A program made the translations under genes and the position numbers. A DNA stretch of 64,000 bases from Aminobacter carboxidus (GTDB lineage Bacteria > Pseudomonadota > Alphaproteobacteria > Rhizobiales > Rhizobiaceae): positions 798,455-862,454 of the forward strand of contig NZ_JACZEP010000002.1 of NCBI RefSeq assembly GCF_014863355.1. Direction: 5' to 3'. The notes under the pieces are model-generated. The model had not been told where the DNA came from. It searched no databases and saw nothing but the letters and a program-made list of their open reading frames with translations. Every line of letters starts with the position of its first letter. Within the stretch, counting starts at the first letter, position 1. Shown piece by piece: positions 24,326-34,722 of this stretch.

Positions 24326-24787
24326 ATGAATTCCGAACTGAAGAAGCGACTGGTCAACATTGCCGCCATCGCCATATCAGGCGCCGCATTATTGCTGGCG
24401 GCAGGCCAGGGCAGCGCCTTTGCGGCGAGCAAGATCGTGGCGCGGGTGTCGATCAGCCAGCAGCGCATGCATGTCATCATCGACGGCCGCTCGGCCTTTG
24501 TGTGGAAGGTGTCGACGGCGGGCCGCGGCTATGTCACGCCGAGGGGCTCCTACAAGCCGACGCGCATGCATGAGATGTGGTACTCGAAGAAATACGACAA
24601 CGCGCCGATGCCGCATTCGATCTTCTTCAATGGCGGCTATGCGGTCCATGCGACCAACCACATCAGCCGCCTCGGCCGGCCGGCCTCGCATGGCTGCGTG
24701 CGCCTGCACCCCGACAATGCGGCCGACTTGTACCAGCTGGTCCAGGCCTACGGCCCGTCCAACACCAGCATCCAGATCGTCAAATAG
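24326..24787 (+). CDS. L,D-transpeptidase (YkuD domain)
   Basis: A 153-residue exported enzyme that in this family forms 3-3 crosslinks in peptidoglycan or attaches proteins to it. A signal peptide (MNSELKKRLVNIAAIAISGA...FAAS) is followed by a YkuD domain from about residue 38. The catalytic block is RPASHGCVRLHPDNA with Cys124 and nearby His122; His108 lies in YAVHATNH. The start ATG 24326 follows AAGGGGGAC. It is short compared with multidomain L,D-transpeptidases and has no LysM or binding module, as is usual for rhizobial ErfK/YbiS-like paralogues. Monocistronic. Confidence 0.92.
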   Translation: MNSELKKRLVNIAAIAISGAALLLAAGQGSAFAASKIVARVSISQQRMHVIIDGRSAFVWKVSTAGRGYVTPRGSYKPTRMHEMWYSKKYDNAPMPHSIFFNGGYAVHATNHISRLGRPASHGCVRLHPDNAADLYQLVQAYGPSNTSIQIVK

Positions 24788-24824
24788 GCGCGCGCCAGCC
24801 AGGGGCCGGGGCTGGCCGTCCTGG

Positions 24825-25769
24825 CTACAGCTTGTTGTCGATGAACCAGTCGTAGGTCGCGCGGATGCCGCTTTCGAGTTCGATGCGCGGCTGCCAGCCA
24901 AGGCGGGCGAGCTTGTCGCCGCTCATCAGCTTGCGCGGCGTGCCGTCGGGCTTTGAGGTGTCGAGGGCGATGCGGCCGGCAAAGCCTATGACACGCGCCA
25001 CCGTCTCGGCCAGTTCGAGGATGGTCACGTCGGTTCCCGACCCGACATTGACGTGCTGGTCGCCTGAATAGGACTTGAGCAGGAAAACCAGCGCGTCGGC
25101 GGCGTCGTCGACATGCAGGAACTCGCGCCGCGGCGTGCCGCTGCCCCAGATCGTCAGCTCAGTGGCACCCGAAAGCCTGGCTTCATGCGCCTTGCGGATC
25201 AGTGCCGGCAGGACATGGCTCGACGTCAGGTCGAAATTGTCGCCGGGGCCGTAGAGGTTTGTCGGCATCGCCGAGATGAAGTCGACGCCATGCTGCTTGC
25301 GATAGGCTTCAGCGAGCTTGAGCCCGGCGATCTTGGCGATGGCATACCATTCGTTGGTCGGCTCGAGCGCGCCCGTCAGCAGCGCGTCTTCCGTGATCGG
25401 CTGGGCCGCGAATTTCGGGTAGATGCAGCTCGAGCCGAGAAACAGCAGCTTTTCGACGCCGACCTTGTGGGACGCATGGATGATGTTGGTCTCGATCGCC
25501 AGGTTCTCGTAGAGAAACGCGGCGGGATAGGTGGCGTTGGCAAGGATGCCGCCGACCTTGGCCGCAGCCAGCAATACGGCCTGGGGGCGGGTGTCGGCGA
25601 GCCAGGCCTCGACCTCGGCCTGCCGGGTCAGGTCGACGCTGTCGCGGCCGGCGGTGACGACCTCGCAGTCTTCCTGCGCCAGTCGGCGCACAAGGGCGGC
25701 GCCGACCATGCCGCGATGGCCGGCGACCCAGACGCGCTTGCCGGCAAGCGGGTAGAGCAGATCAGCCAT
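24825..25769 (-). CDS. fcl: GDP-L-fucose synthase
   Basis: A 314-residue epimerase/reductase that converts GDP-4-keto-6-deoxymannose to GDP-L-fucose. The Rossmann motif [14 protein letters not shown] lies at about residue 18, followed by the family blocks [32 protein letters not shown], the catalytic [13 protein letters not shown] (Tyr/Lys) and [25 protein letters not shown] and [10 protein letters not shown] are also conserved. The start is ATG 25769, overlapping the last 8 bp of gmd, so the genes are translationally coupled. The product likely supplies fucose for surface polysaccharide or Nod-factor-type decoration; glycosyltransferases are not in this window. Confidence 0.95.
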   Translation of the reverse strand: MADLLYPLAGKRVWVAGHRGMVGAALVRRLAQEDCEVVTAGRDSVDLTRQAEVEAWLADTRPQAVLLAAAKVGGILANATYPAAFLYENLAIETNIIHASHKVGVEKLLFLGSSCIYPKFAAQPITEDALLTGALEPTNEWYAIAKIAGLKLAEAYRKQHGVDFISAMPTNLYGPGDNFDLTSSHVLPALIRKAHEARLSGATELTIWGSGTPRREFLHVDDAADALVFLLKSYSGDQHVNVGSGTDVTILELAETVARVIGFAGRIALDTSKPDGTPRKLMSGDKLARLGWQPRIELESGIRATYDWFIDNKL

Positions 25770-26853
25770 TGGTGCGCTCACCGTTCTTTGCCAAGGCGCG
25801 GCGATCCTCGCGCACCATTTCGGCCACCAACTGGTCGAAGCTGGTGTTGTGATGCCAGCCGAGCGCTGTCCGCGCCTTGGAGGCGTCGCCGAGCAGATAG
25901 TCGACTTCGGTGGGGCGAAAATAGCGCGGGTCGATCTGAACGAGAACGCGGCCGGTGGCGCTGTCGACACCGGTTTCACCAACGCCTTGGCCGCGCCATG
26001 CGATGGTGATGCCGATCTCGGCGAAGGCTTTTTCGACAAAGGTGCGGATCTTGTGGGCCTCGCCGGTGGCGAGCACATAATCGTCGGGCTTGTCCTGCTG
26101 CAGCATCATCCACATGCCGAGCGCGTAGTCGCGGGCATGGCCCCAGTCGCGGCGGGCGTCGAGATTGCCGAGATAGAGGCGATCCTGGGTGCCGGCCTCG
26201 ATCGCCGCCACGGCACGGCTGATCTTGCGGGTGACGAAGGTTTCGCCGCGCAGCGGGCTTTCATGGTTGAACAGGATGCCGTTGGAGGCGTGGATGCCAT
26301 AGGCCTCGCGGTAGTTGGCGACGATCCAGTAGGCATAGAGTTTTGCGGCCGCATAAGGCGAGCGCGGGGCGAAGCCCGAGGTCTCGTGCTGCGGCGCAGG
26401 AATGTTGCCGTAAAGCTCCGACGTCGAAGCCTGGTAGAAACGCGTCTTGCCGACGAGGCCGAGCAGGCGGATCGCCTCGAGCAGCCGGAGCGGGCCGAGC
26501 GCATCGGAATTGGCGGTGTATTCGGGCGTTTCGAAGCTGACCTGGACATGCGACTGGGCGCCGAGATTGTAGATCTCGTCGGGCTGGGTTTCCTGCACGA
26601 TTCGGATCAGGTTGGTGGCGTCGGTGAGGTCGCCGTGATGCAGGATCAGCCGGGGGTCGGCGACATGCGGATCCTCGTAGAGATGTTCGATGCGGCCGGT
26701 GTTGAAGGACGACGAGCGGCGCTTGATGCCGTGGACGACATAACCCTTCGCGATCAGGATTTCGGCGAGATAAGCGCCGTCCTGTCCGGTTACGCCGGTG
26801 ATCAGCGCCACCTTGCCGTTCTTTGCCGGCGCTGATTTCTGCTCGTTCGACAT
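25762..26853 (-). CDS. gmd: GDP-mannose 4,6-dehydratase
   Basis: A 363-residue SDR-type dehydratase, first step from GDP-D-mannose to GDP-L-fucose. Motifs: [18 protein letters not shown] (NAD(P)-binding), [20 protein letters not shown], and catalytic [12 protein letters not shown] with [31 protein letters not shown] is also characteristic. A 17-residue Lys-rich N-terminal extension precedes the usual start. It is upstream of and overlaps fcl. The divergent regulatory region at 26.9-27.3 kb carries two LacI-type operators, which could in principle also affect gmd but are nearer to the opposite gene. Confidence 0.95.
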   Translation of the reverse strand: MSNEQKSAPAKNGKVALITGVTGQDGAYLAEILIAKGYVVHGIKRRSSSFNTGRIEHLYEDPHVADPRLILHHGDLTDATNLIRIVQETQPDEIYNLGAQSHVQVSFETPEYTANSDALGPLRLLEAIRLLGLVGKTRFYQASTSELYGNIPAPQHETSGFAPRSPYAAAKLYAYWIVANYREAYGIHASNGILFNHESPLRGETFVTRKISRAVAAIEAGTQDRLYLGNLDARRDWGHARDYALGMWMMLQQDKPDDYVLATGEAHKIRTFVEKAFAEIGITIAWRGQGVGETGVDSATGRVLVQIDPRYFRPTEVDYLLGDASKARTALGWHHNTSFDQLVAEMVREDRRALAKNGERTNG

Positions 26854-26993
26854 TGCCGATTCCTTGCGGTTCTTTACGTGCGGCGCACCCTAGAGATGTT
26901 GCGTGCACTGCGAAAGAGGCGCCGTCCTCATCGGGCGCCGACGCTGCTTTTCCGTTGATTTCAACAGGTTTCGGCAAGGCGGCTTTTTGTGCA

Positions 26994-27009
26994 TTGCACG
27001 GCAGTGCAT
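26994..27009. promoter_or_regulatory. LacI-type operator TTGCAC-N4-GTGCAT
   Basis: A 16-bp palindrome one base away from TTGCAC-N4-GTGCAA. Its centre is 102 bp from a second operator at 27096-27111, near a whole number of helical turns. This is compatible with looping by a tetrameric or dimer-of-dimers LacI protein. Confidence 0.6.
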
Positions 27010-27095
27010 GTTTTTGCCAATGTGGAACGTCTGGATTGCAGCGTCGTCAAGCCTGGCCGCAGAAAACATAGCTAGTTCAAGCAAATTCATAACAT

Positions 27096-27111
27096 TTGCA
27101 CGCCTGTGCAA
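27096..27111. promoter_or_regulatory. LacI-type operator TTGCAC-GCCT-GTGCAA
   Basis: A perfect 6-bp inverted repeat with a 4-bp centre. The same arms recur at 34673-34688 and 39065-39080. It lies upstream of the first ABC transporter operon and 19 bp before a TTGACA (27130-27135) that may be a -35 box. Confidence 0.75.
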
Positions 27112-27296
27112 TTTTTTGCGGATTCCGCATTGACACGAACGTACCGCCAATGGAATGAATATGCCAACAGGCACGGGAATGTGCCGCACCGCTTGGAGGG
27201 GCGGTGGCGTCGGAAGCGGGGCGGGTGAGGTGTGCCGGGCGGCTGGGGTCGCAAGCGCGCAGGTTCCGCTTCAAGGCGCCCAACGGAGGAGAATTC

Positions 27297-27404
27297 ATGC
27301 CCGTGCCATTGCATGCCAGCCATGCCGTGCCTTCGCGCCGCATCGTTCCCGGTTCCGCACGTTGCGGCCATGATGGAATGTGCCCGCAAGGCGTTGCCTC
27401 GTGA
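27297..27404 (+). CDS. Putative 35-residue leader peptide coupled to the ABC permease
   Basis: A short frame with a very strong ribosome-binding site (GGAGGAG, 5-6 bp before ATG). It encodes MPVPLHASHAVPSRRIVPGS and ends CGHDGMCPQGVAS. Its TGA overlaps the GTG start of the permease gene (GTGA at 27401-27404), the classic layout for translational coupling. No homologue is known to me. It either regulates translation of the transport operon or supplies ribosomes to a start that lacks its own good site. Confidence 0.5.
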   Translation: MPVPLHASHAVPSRRIVPGSARCGHDGMCPQGVAS

Positions 27405-29263
27405 CCGGTTCGTCCCAGACATCGGTCAAGGCGGTGGCGATGCGGCCGCTCAAGGCATCCCTTGCCGCGCCGACCCGCGGGCAGCGTCTGCGCTACCGGC
27501 TGAAGGTGGCGCTGCGCGAGCCGACGACGACGATCGGCATCCTGGCGGCGGCACTGTTTGCCTATCTCATCGTCGTGCCGATCATCTCGATGCTGTCGGA
27601 TGCGATGCGGGTGCAATTCGGCGACGAGCGCCGCATCAAGCAGGATGTCGGCGAACTGACCTGGTACTATATCGACCGCGTCTTTTTCTCGCGCATCTCG
27701 CATGACCTGTTCTGGGAGCCGCTGGTCAACACGCTCAGCGTGGCGGCAGGCGCGATCACGCTGTCGATGCTGGTTGGCGGCACACTCGCCTGGCTGCTCA
27801 GCCGCACCGACATGTTCGGGCGGCGCTGGTTCGCCACCGCGCTCATCGTGCCCTACATGCTGCCGGCCTGGACCTTCGCGCTGGCCTGGACGACCTTGTT
27901 CAAGAACCGTACTGTCGGCGGCCAGCCGGGCTGGATGGAATCGCTTGGCTTTTCGCCGCCCGACTGGCTGTCTTATGGCCAGCTGCCGGTGACCATCATC
28001 CTGGCGCTGCATTATTCGCCCTTCGTCATCTTGTTGTTCGGCAACGCGCTGCGCCGCTTCGACTCGCAGCTCGAGGACTCGGCCCGCATCCTCGGCGCCA
28101 GCAGGCTGACGGTGGCAAGCAAGATCATCATGCCGCTGATGCGCCCGTCGCTGATGTCGGCGATGGTGCTGATCTTCGCCAAGTGCCTCGGCGAGTTCGG
28201 TGTGCCTTACGTGCTCGGCCTGCCGGTCAATTTCGACGTGCTGGCGACGTCGCTGTACCAGAATATCTCGTCGCGCCAGGTCGGCGTGGGCGCGGTGCTG
28301 GCCGGTGCGATCATGCTGATCGGCATCATCACCATCACCATCGATGCCCGGCTGATGCGCGAAGCGCGCCGTTTCGTGACCATCGGCTCGAAGGGCTCGA
28401 TGAACCGGCTGAGCCCGCTCGGTATCCTCAGGATGCCGGCAACCGGCTTTGCCGCGCTGATGTTCGTGCTCAGTGTCGGCCTGCCGATCGGCACGCTGTT
28501 TTTGTCGACGATCATGCGCATGCCGGGCCAGTTCAACCTGGACAATTTCACGCTCGACTACTGGATCGGCACCAATCTCAACACGGTGGCGCTGCAGACC
28601 GGCATCCTGCTCAGCCCCGATCTGTGGAACGCCGCCTGGAACAGCCTGCGCATCGTCGGCGTCGCTTCGATCACCTCCGGCATTCTCGGGCTGCTGGTCG
28701 GTTATGTCGTGGCCCGCACCCCGGTGAGGCCGCTCGGCACCTTCCTGCGCCAGGTGACGTTCCTGCCATATCTCGTGCCGGGCATCGCCTTTGCCGCAGC
28801 CTACCTGTCACTGTTTGCGGTGCCGCGCGGGCCGATCCCCGCGCTTTACGGAACGACACTGATCCTGATGCTGGCGCTGATCGCCGACCAGATGCCTTAT
28901 GCCTCGCGCGCCGGCATCGCCGCGATGACGCAGCTCGGCAAGGAACCGGAAGAGGCAGCACAGATCGCCGGCGCCGGCTGGTTCCGTCGCATGATCTCGA
29001 TCGTCATCCCGATCCAGAAAGGGTCGCTGACGACAGGCATCCTGCTGCCCTTCATCTCGGGCATCAAGGGGCTGAGCCTGTTCGTGGTGCTGGCGGTGCC
29101 GTCGACCGACGTGCTGACCACCTATTCGCTGCGGCTGGTCGACTACCACTACACGCAGGCCGCCAACGCCGTCGTGCTGATCATCGCCGGTCTCGCCTAT
29201 TTCGGCGCGCTGCTCGGCCAGAAACTGACCAAGACCAATCTCGCGCAAGGACTGGGGAACTGA
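27401..29263 (+). CDS. Ferric-type (FbpB-like) ABC permease, fused two-domain, system 1
   Basis: A 620-residue inner-membrane protein with two homologous permease halves, each ending in an EAA-like loop (EDSARILGASRLTVASKIIMP trimmed around residue 225; EEAAQIAGAGWFRRM near residue 525). This FbpB/AfuB-type fusion belongs to the ABC family once annotated as iron(III) transporters, which also includes sugar-phosphate and aminoethylphosphonate importers. The start GTG 27401 overlaps the leader peptide stop; ATG 27440 is an alternative. It precedes ATPase and two binding proteins in one operon controlled, I infer, by the LacI regulator through operators at 26994 and 27096. Confidence 0.88.
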   Translation: MTGSSQTSVKAVAMRPLKASLAAPTRGQRLRYRLKVALREPTTTIGILAAALFAYLIVVPIISMLSDAMRVQFGDERRIKQDVGELTWYYIDRVFFSRISHDLFWEPLVNTLSVAAGAITLSMLVGGTLAWLLSRTDMFGRRWFATALIVPYMLPAWTFALAWTTLFKNRTVGGQPGWMESLGFSPPDWLSYGQLPVTIILALHYSPFVILLFGNALRRFDSQLEDSARILGASRLTVASKIIMPLMRPSLMSAMVLIFAKCLGEFGVPYVLGLPVNFDVLATSLYQNISSRQVGVGAVLAGAIMLIGIITITIDARLMREARRFVTIGSKGSMNRLSPLGILRMPATGFAALMFVLSVGLPIGTLFLSTIMRMPGQFNLDNFTLDYWIGTNLNTVALQTGILLSPDLWNAAWNSLRIVGVASITSGILGLLVGYVVARTPVRPLGTFLRQVTFLPYLVPGIAFAAAYLSLFAVPRGPIPALYGTTLILMLALIADQMPYASRAGIAAMTQLGKEPEEAAQIAGAGWFRRMISIVIPIQKGSLTTGILLPFISGIKGLSLFVVLAVPSTDVLTTYSLRLVDYHYTQAANAVVLIIAGLAYFGALLGQKLTKTNLAQGLGN

Positions 29264-29264
29264 C

Positions 29265-30395
<1,131 letters not shown>

Positions 30396-30494
30396 CAGGT
30401 TCGGCGGGCGGTGGAGGACCGCCCGGCGGGAAGAAGCAGGACACTCGGGAACGAGACGGCCGGCATGACGCCGGCCCGACAGAGGGAGGAAAAG

Positions 30495-31622
30495 ATGAGC
30501 AGACATTGCGATGTGAAACGGCTCCTGGCAGCAACGGCACTTGGCGTCGCTGCGGGCCTGTTTGCCGGGGCCGCGCAGGCCGAGGAGTTCGACCTCAACG
30601 CGCTGATCGAGGCGGCCAAGAAAGAGCCGCCGATCGCAGTCTATTCGAGCACCGGCAAGATCGTGAAGCAGGCCGAGGCCTTCACCAAGAAATACGGCGT
30701 GCAGGCGACGGGCACCAAGGCCAATGCCGCGGCACAGCTCGAAATGGTGATCCGCGAAGGCCAGGCCAAGAACGTCCAGGGCGATGTCATCCAGATCAGC
30801 GACGTGCCGGCGGGTGTGGCGCAGCTGGTGCCGCAGGGCTTCGTCGAGAGCTGGCTGCCGCCGGATCTCGCCGCCAAGATCCCGGCGCAGTACCAGAACC
30901 CGCTGACCGTCTCCAACGAAGCCAATGTCTTTGCCTACAATACCGAGCTCAATCAGAGCTGCCCGGTCAAGAACATCTGGGAGCTGACGGAGGCCAAGTG
31001 GAAGGGCAAGCTCGCCATGCAGGACCCGCTCAACAAGGCGTCCTATGTCGACTGGTTCAACCAGATGGCGACCAACGCCGACGACAAGGTGGCGGCGGCC
31101 TACAAGGACTATTACGGCAAGGATCTCGAAGCGGGCGAGGACGGCGCCACCGGTGCCTGGGTCAAGGCGCTGGCCGCCAACGGCCCGCTGCTCACCGACG
31201 CCGACGAGGCAGCCGCACAGGCAGTCGGAGCACCCGACCAGAAGGAGCAGTTCATCGGCCTGATCAGCTCGGCCAAGTTCCGCAACAACCAGGATGTCGG
31301 TTCCAAGCTTGGCCTGTGCACCGACCTGAAGCCCTTCGCCGGCTGGATGTATCCGAGCCTCGGCTTCATCGCCAAGGGCACCGACAGCCCGAATGCGGCC
31401 AAGCTGTTCATCCACTACCTGATGACCGACGAGGGCATCGCCCCGCAGGCTGCCGACGGCAAGATGTCGACCAACAGCGATGCCAAGCTGCCTGACGACG
31501 AGCCCTCGGGCATCGGCAAGGTGCTTGACCAGATCTTCCCCTACGACTCGGCGTCGGCCCAGAGCGACTGGGACGCGCGCCAGGATTGGCAGGACCTCTG
31601 GCGCATCAACTACAAGAAATGA
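30495..31622 (+). CDS. ABC substrate-binding protein, system 1, copy A
   Basis: A 375-residue periplasmic protein with a signal peptide (MSRHCDVKRLLAATALGVAA ... AQAEE). The mature part begins DLNALIEAAKKEPPIAVYS, the opening strand-helix of ferric-type (family 1) binding proteins, and continues to a conserved C-terminus. Two cysteines in the mature protein (NQSCPVKN and KLGLCTDL) may pair. I do not see the tandem-tyrosine iron site of FbpA, so a non-iron ligand is plausible. The start ATG 30495 follows GGGAGGAAAAG. Copy B follows 68 bp downstream with obvious sequence identity, so ligand range may have diverged after duplication. Confidence 0.9.
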   Translation: MSRHCDVKRLLAATALGVAAGLFAGAAQAEEFDLNALIEAAKKEPPIAVYSSTGKIVKQAEAFTKKYGVQATGTKANAAAQLEMVIREGQAKNVQGDVIQISDVPAGVAQLVPQGFVESWLPPDLAAKIPAQYQNPLTVSNEANVFAYNTELNQSCPVKNIWELTEAKWKGKLAMQDPLNKASYVDWFNQMATNADDKVAAAYKDYYGKDLEAGEDGATGAWVKALAANGPLLTDADEAAAQAVGAPDQKEQFIGLISSAKFRNNQDVGSKLGLCTDLKPFAGWMYPSLGFIAKGTDSPNAAKLFIHYLMTDEGIAPQAADGKMSTNSDAKLPDDEPSGIGKVLDQIFPYDSASAQSDWDARQDWQDLWRINYKK

Positions 31623-31689
31623 CGCTTGCGACTGCCGCGCCCGGCAACAATGTCGGGCGCGTTTCAGCCGGATTTTTGGGGAGGAAACG

Positions 31690-32832
31690 ATGAAACCGGC
31701 ACTTGGAACGAGCAGGAATTTTGCACTGGCAACGACGGCGCTGGCCACCATGATGACGGCTGCCTTGATGGCATCGGCGCCGGCGCGCGCCGAGGCCTTC
31801 GACCTCAATGCGCTGGTCGAGGCGGCGAAAAAGGAAGCGCCGATCAACATCTATGACAGCACCGGCAAGATCGTTGAAATGGCCGAGAACTTCACCGCCA
31901 AATACGGGGTGAAGGCGACCGGCATCAAGGTGTCGGCGAGCGCGCAGCTCGAGATGATCATCCGCGAGGGCCAGGCCAAGAACGTCAAGGGCGACGTGGT
32001 GCTGATCACCGACGCGCCGGCCGGCCTGGCGCAGCTTCTGCCGCAGAAGTTCGTCGAGAGTTATCTGCCGCCAGACATGGCCGACAAGATCCCGGTCAAG
32101 TTCCAGAACCCGCTGGCGATCACCACCAATGCCTCGGTCTGGGCCTACAACACCGAGGTCTACAGCGCCTGCCCGATCAAGAACATCTGGGAGCTGACCG
32201 AGCCGAAGTGGAAAGGCAAGGTCGCCTTCTACGATCCGCTGTCGAAGGGCACCTATCCCGACTGGTTCAACCAGACCGCGACCCATGACGACGACAAGAT
32301 GAAGGCCGCCTACAAGGCGCTGTTCGGCAAGGACATCGAGGTCGGCGAAGACAGCGCCACGGCAGCCTGGGTCAAGGGCTTTGCCGGCAACGCGCCACTG
32401 CTTGCCGACGCCGACGACGCGATCTCGGAAGCGGTGGGCGCGCCGGGCCAGAAGGAGCCGTTCTTCGGGCTGATGAGCTCGGCCAAGTTCCGCGACAATG
32501 CCGACAAGGGCTTCAAGCTCGGGCTTTGCGAAGGGCTCGATCCCTGGCCGGGCTGGACCTATGTCAAGCTCGGGCTGATCGCCACCGGCACCAAGAGCCC
32601 GAATGCGGCCAAGCTGTTCATCCACTACATCCTGACCGAAGAAGGCATCGCCCCGCAGGTGAAGGACGGCAAGCTGCCGACCAACCCTGACATCGGCCTG
32701 CCCGCCGACGAGCCCTCCGGCATCGGCAAGGTGCTGGACAGGCTGCAGCAATACGACGCCTCGACGGCGCTCGCAGACTGGGATGCGCGCCAGGATTGGC
32801 AGGACCTCTGGCGCGTCGCCTACAAGAAATAG
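31690..32832 (+). CDS. ABC substrate-binding protein, system 1, copy B
   Basis: A 380-residue tandem paralogue of copy A. Matching blocks include FDLNALVEAAKKEAPINIYD, NIWELTEPKWKGK, SPNAAKLFIHYILTEEGIAP and a shared end DWDARQDWQDLWR[IV]xYKK. The two cysteines are conserved (YSACPIKN, KLGLCEGL). The signal peptide is longer, ending ASAPARAEA. Start ATG 31690 after GGGAGGAAACG. Retention of both copies suggests either dosage or two ligands served by one permease. A terminator follows, so the downstream phosphatases may be expressed at a lower level. Confidence 0.9.
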   Translation: MKPALGTSRNFALATTALATMMTAALMASAPARAEAFDLNALVEAAKKEAPINIYDSTGKIVEMAENFTAKYGVKATGIKVSASAQLEMIIREGQAKNVKGDVVLITDAPAGLAQLLPQKFVESYLPPDMADKIPVKFQNPLAITTNASVWAYNTEVYSACPIKNIWELTEPKWKGKVAFYDPLSKGTYPDWFNQTATHDDDKMKAAYKALFGKDIEVGEDSATAAWVKGFAGNAPLLADADDAISEAVGAPGQKEPFFGLMSSAKFRDNADKGFKLGLCEGLDPWPGWTYVKLGLIATGTKSPNAAKLFIHYILTEEGIAPQVKDGKLPTNPDIGLPADEPSGIGKVLDRLQQYDASTALADWDARQDWQDLWRVAYKK

Positions 32833-32847
32833 CTTTCCGGTGGACTG

Positions 32848-32886
32848 GGACGGAGCCTTTCTCCTTCGGCTCCGTCCACTTTTTTC
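32848..32886 (+). terminator. Rho-independent terminator
   Basis: Stem GGACGGAGCC (32848-32857) pairs with GGCTCCGTCC (32868-32877), then ACTTTTTT. It separates the transport genes from the HAD phosphatase 40 bp downstream and could allow partial read-through. Confidence 0.85.
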
Positions 32887-32925
32887 CACCGTACGACTTT
32901 GCACCTGGTGACTTGGAGATTTTGA

Positions 32926-33732
32926 ATGACTGCAACCTCGGCGAGGCAACTCGCGGCTCCCAAGGCACTGCTGCTCGATTTCGGCGGCGTCATCGTGTCG
33001 ACCACGCATCTGCCGGGTTGGCAGGAACGGCTGGGAGGGTATGTGCGCGGCCTGCTCGACAGGGCCGGCGTTGCAGCGCCCGAGCTTTCGGTCGAACAGA
33101 TCACCGACGACATCAAGGCTGCCGCCATCGCCGACTCGCACTGGAAGGATGCGATGTCGCGGCCATTGGCGCCGCGCGAACTGAGGCATGAGGAGTTCTG
33201 GGGCGACTTTGTCGCCGGCGACTGGCCGCGACAGGCGCGAGACGTGGTTGTGACCGAAGCCTATGATCTCTGCCGCAAGATGGGCAACTGGAAGAGCGAA
33301 CGCGTGCTGCGCAAGGGCATGCTCGACCTGTTCGATGCCGCCGACGCGGCAGGCGTGCCGGTCGGCATCGTCAGCAATGCCTTGTGCGGGCAGGTCCATC
33401 TCGACTTCCTCGACGCGCACGGGCTGACCGCCCGGTTTGCCACCATCATCCACAGCGACGAGGTCAAGCTGCGCAAGCCCAACCCGGAGATGATCTGGCT
33501 GGCGACGCGGGCGCTCGGTGTCGAAGCAGGCGAGGCCTGGTATGTCGGCGACAATTTCGACCGCGACGTGCTGTGCGGCAAACGCGCCGGCATCGGCGGC
33601 AACATCTTGATGGAAGCCAAGGGCACCTACGACCTGCCCTATGAATTGAAGCTCAAGCCCGATGCCATCGTCGCCGACCCGGTCGGGCTGCTCGGTCTTT
33701 TCCATCAAGCCACACGCGGGATCGCGGCATGA
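32926..33732 (+). CDS. HAD-superfamily hydrolase (putative phosphatase)
   Basis: A 268-residue cytoplasmic HAD protein. Motif I is LLLDFGGVIV with nucleophile Asp18; the usual second Asp is Gly20, as in several HAD subfamilies. Motif II is VGIVSNAL, motif III VKLRKPNPEMI, motif IV VGDNFDRDV. A helical cap lies between motifs I and II. The missing second Asp can indicate a dehalogenase/hydrolase-like active site or a weakened phosphatase. It overlaps the next gene by 4 bp (ATGA), tying it to an inositol-phosphatase-family enzyme and suggesting it acts on an imported phosphorylated compound. Confidence 0.87.
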   Translation: MTATSARQLAAPKALLLDFGGVIVSTTHLPGWQERLGGYVRGLLDRAGVAAPELSVEQITDDIKAAAIADSHWKDAMSRPLAPRELRHEEFWGDFVAGDWPRQARDVVVTEAYDLCRKMGNWKSERVLRKGMLDLFDAADAAGVPVGIVSNALCGQVHLDFLDAHGLTARFATIIHSDEVKLRKPNPEMIWLATRALGVEAGEAWYVGDNFDRDVLCGKRAGIGGNILMEAKGTYDLPYELKLKPDAIVADPVGLLGLFHQATRGIAA

Positions 33733-34580
33733 CTGGCATCGAGGAGTCCAGGCGCCTGAGAACGGTCGCCGAACAGGCGGCGCAGCTGATGCGCGCCCCG
33801 CTGCTGGCGGCATTCCGCTCCAACATGGCAGTCGACTACAAGGTCGATCTGCATGATGTGGTGACCCGATACGACAAGGAAGCGGAAGTGGCGATCCGCG
33901 CCTTCATCCTGGGCGAGGTGCCCGGTTCCGTGGTGATTGGCGAGGAGGCCGGCGAAAGCGGTGCCGGCCGGGTGCGCTGGTATGTCGATCCGATCGACGG
34001 CACCTCCAACTTCGCCCGAGGCTTTGCCTTCTGGTGCGTCTCGGTCGGCGTGGCGATCGATGGCGAGGTCGTTGCCGGTGCGGTCTACGACCCGGTCGCC
34101 GGCATGCTGTTTTCGGCCGACCTGACCGGCGCTTGGCTGAACGGCGAACCGTTGCGCTCGCGCGCCATCGCAGACGAGCGCCACGCGACGTTGATCACGG
34201 GCTACCCTGTGGCGCGCGACTTCCGGCTCGACGGCCACGAGCAGACGCTGGCCAATTTCGGCGAGCTGGTCGAGACATTTTCGACATTGCGCCGGCCAGG
34301 CAGCGGCGCGCTCAGCCTGTGCCATGTCGCTGCCGGCTGGGTCGATGCCTCGGCCGGGTTTGGCAGCAACCCGTGGGACGTCGCGGCGGCGGTACTCATC
34401 CTCAAACAGGCCGGGGGCAGCTATCACCCTTTGACGCTTGGCAAGGTCGCCACCGATACAAGCGACTTCATGTGCCCGGGCTACGTCGCATTGGGCGAAG
34501 GCGCCGACTATCCCTCGCTGATGCGGGTGGCGCGGCGGATCTCCTGCGGTCGCGATGCCCGCGCGCGAGACGCGGCATGA
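33729..34580 (+). CDS. Inositol-monophosphatase-family phosphatase 1
   Basis: A 283-residue Mg-dependent phosphatase of the IMPase/FBPase/CysQ fold. Metal-binding motifs: VIGEEAGE (Glu72/Glu73), WYVDPIDGTSNFARG (Asp87, Asp90) and NPWDVAAAVLI near residue 220. Known family members remove phosphate from inositol phosphates, fructose bisphosphate, histidinol phosphate or PAP; specificity is not deducible. It starts within the HAD gene stop (4-bp overlap) and is followed by a LacI operator before a second IMPase gene. Confidence 0.9.
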   Translation: MTGIEESRRLRTVAEQAAQLMRAPLLAAFRSNMAVDYKVDLHDVVTRYDKEAEVAIRAFILGEVPGSVVIGEEAGESGAGRVRWYVDPIDGTSNFARGFAFWCVSVGVAIDGEVVAGAVYDPVAGMLFSADLTGAWLNGEPLRSRAIADERHATLITGYPVARDFRLDGHEQTLANFGELVETFSTLRRPGSGALSLCHVAAGWVDASAGFGSNPWDVAAAVLILKQAGGSYHPLTLGKVATDTSDFMCPGYVALGEGADYPSLMRVARRISCGRDARARDAA

Positions 34581-34663
34581 CGAAAGAACGCGTGTGCATC
34601 CCTACGACATTGCTGGCTGCACCAGGTTCCAGGAAGTGCCGAAACATTATTCGACTTAATGCG

Positions 34664-34692
34664 TTGACGATTTTGCACACCTGTGCAATTTG
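34664..34692 (+). promoter_or_regulatory. Promoter with embedded LacI operator
   Basis: TTGACG (34664-34669), 17 bp, then AATTTG (34687-34692) forms a plausible promoter. The operator TTGCAC-ACCT-GTGCAA (34673-34688) sits between its -35 and -10 boxes, so bound repressor would block RNA polymerase directly. It precedes the second phosphatase operon. Confidence 0.7.
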
Positions 34693-34722
34693 AGATCAAC
34701 AGATATCACAGGCGGCATAAAA

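Noticed and set aside
24825..26078. Longer version of GDP-fucose synthase starting about 100 codons upstream
   Set aside because: The extra N-terminal part is an out-of-frame reading of gmd; family homology begins at ATG 25769.
27024..27048. GGAAC-N16-CGTC resembling an EcfG promoter before the first ABC operon
   Set aside because: The last base of the -10 differs, it lies 250 bp from the next start, and no other stress-gene feature is present nearby.
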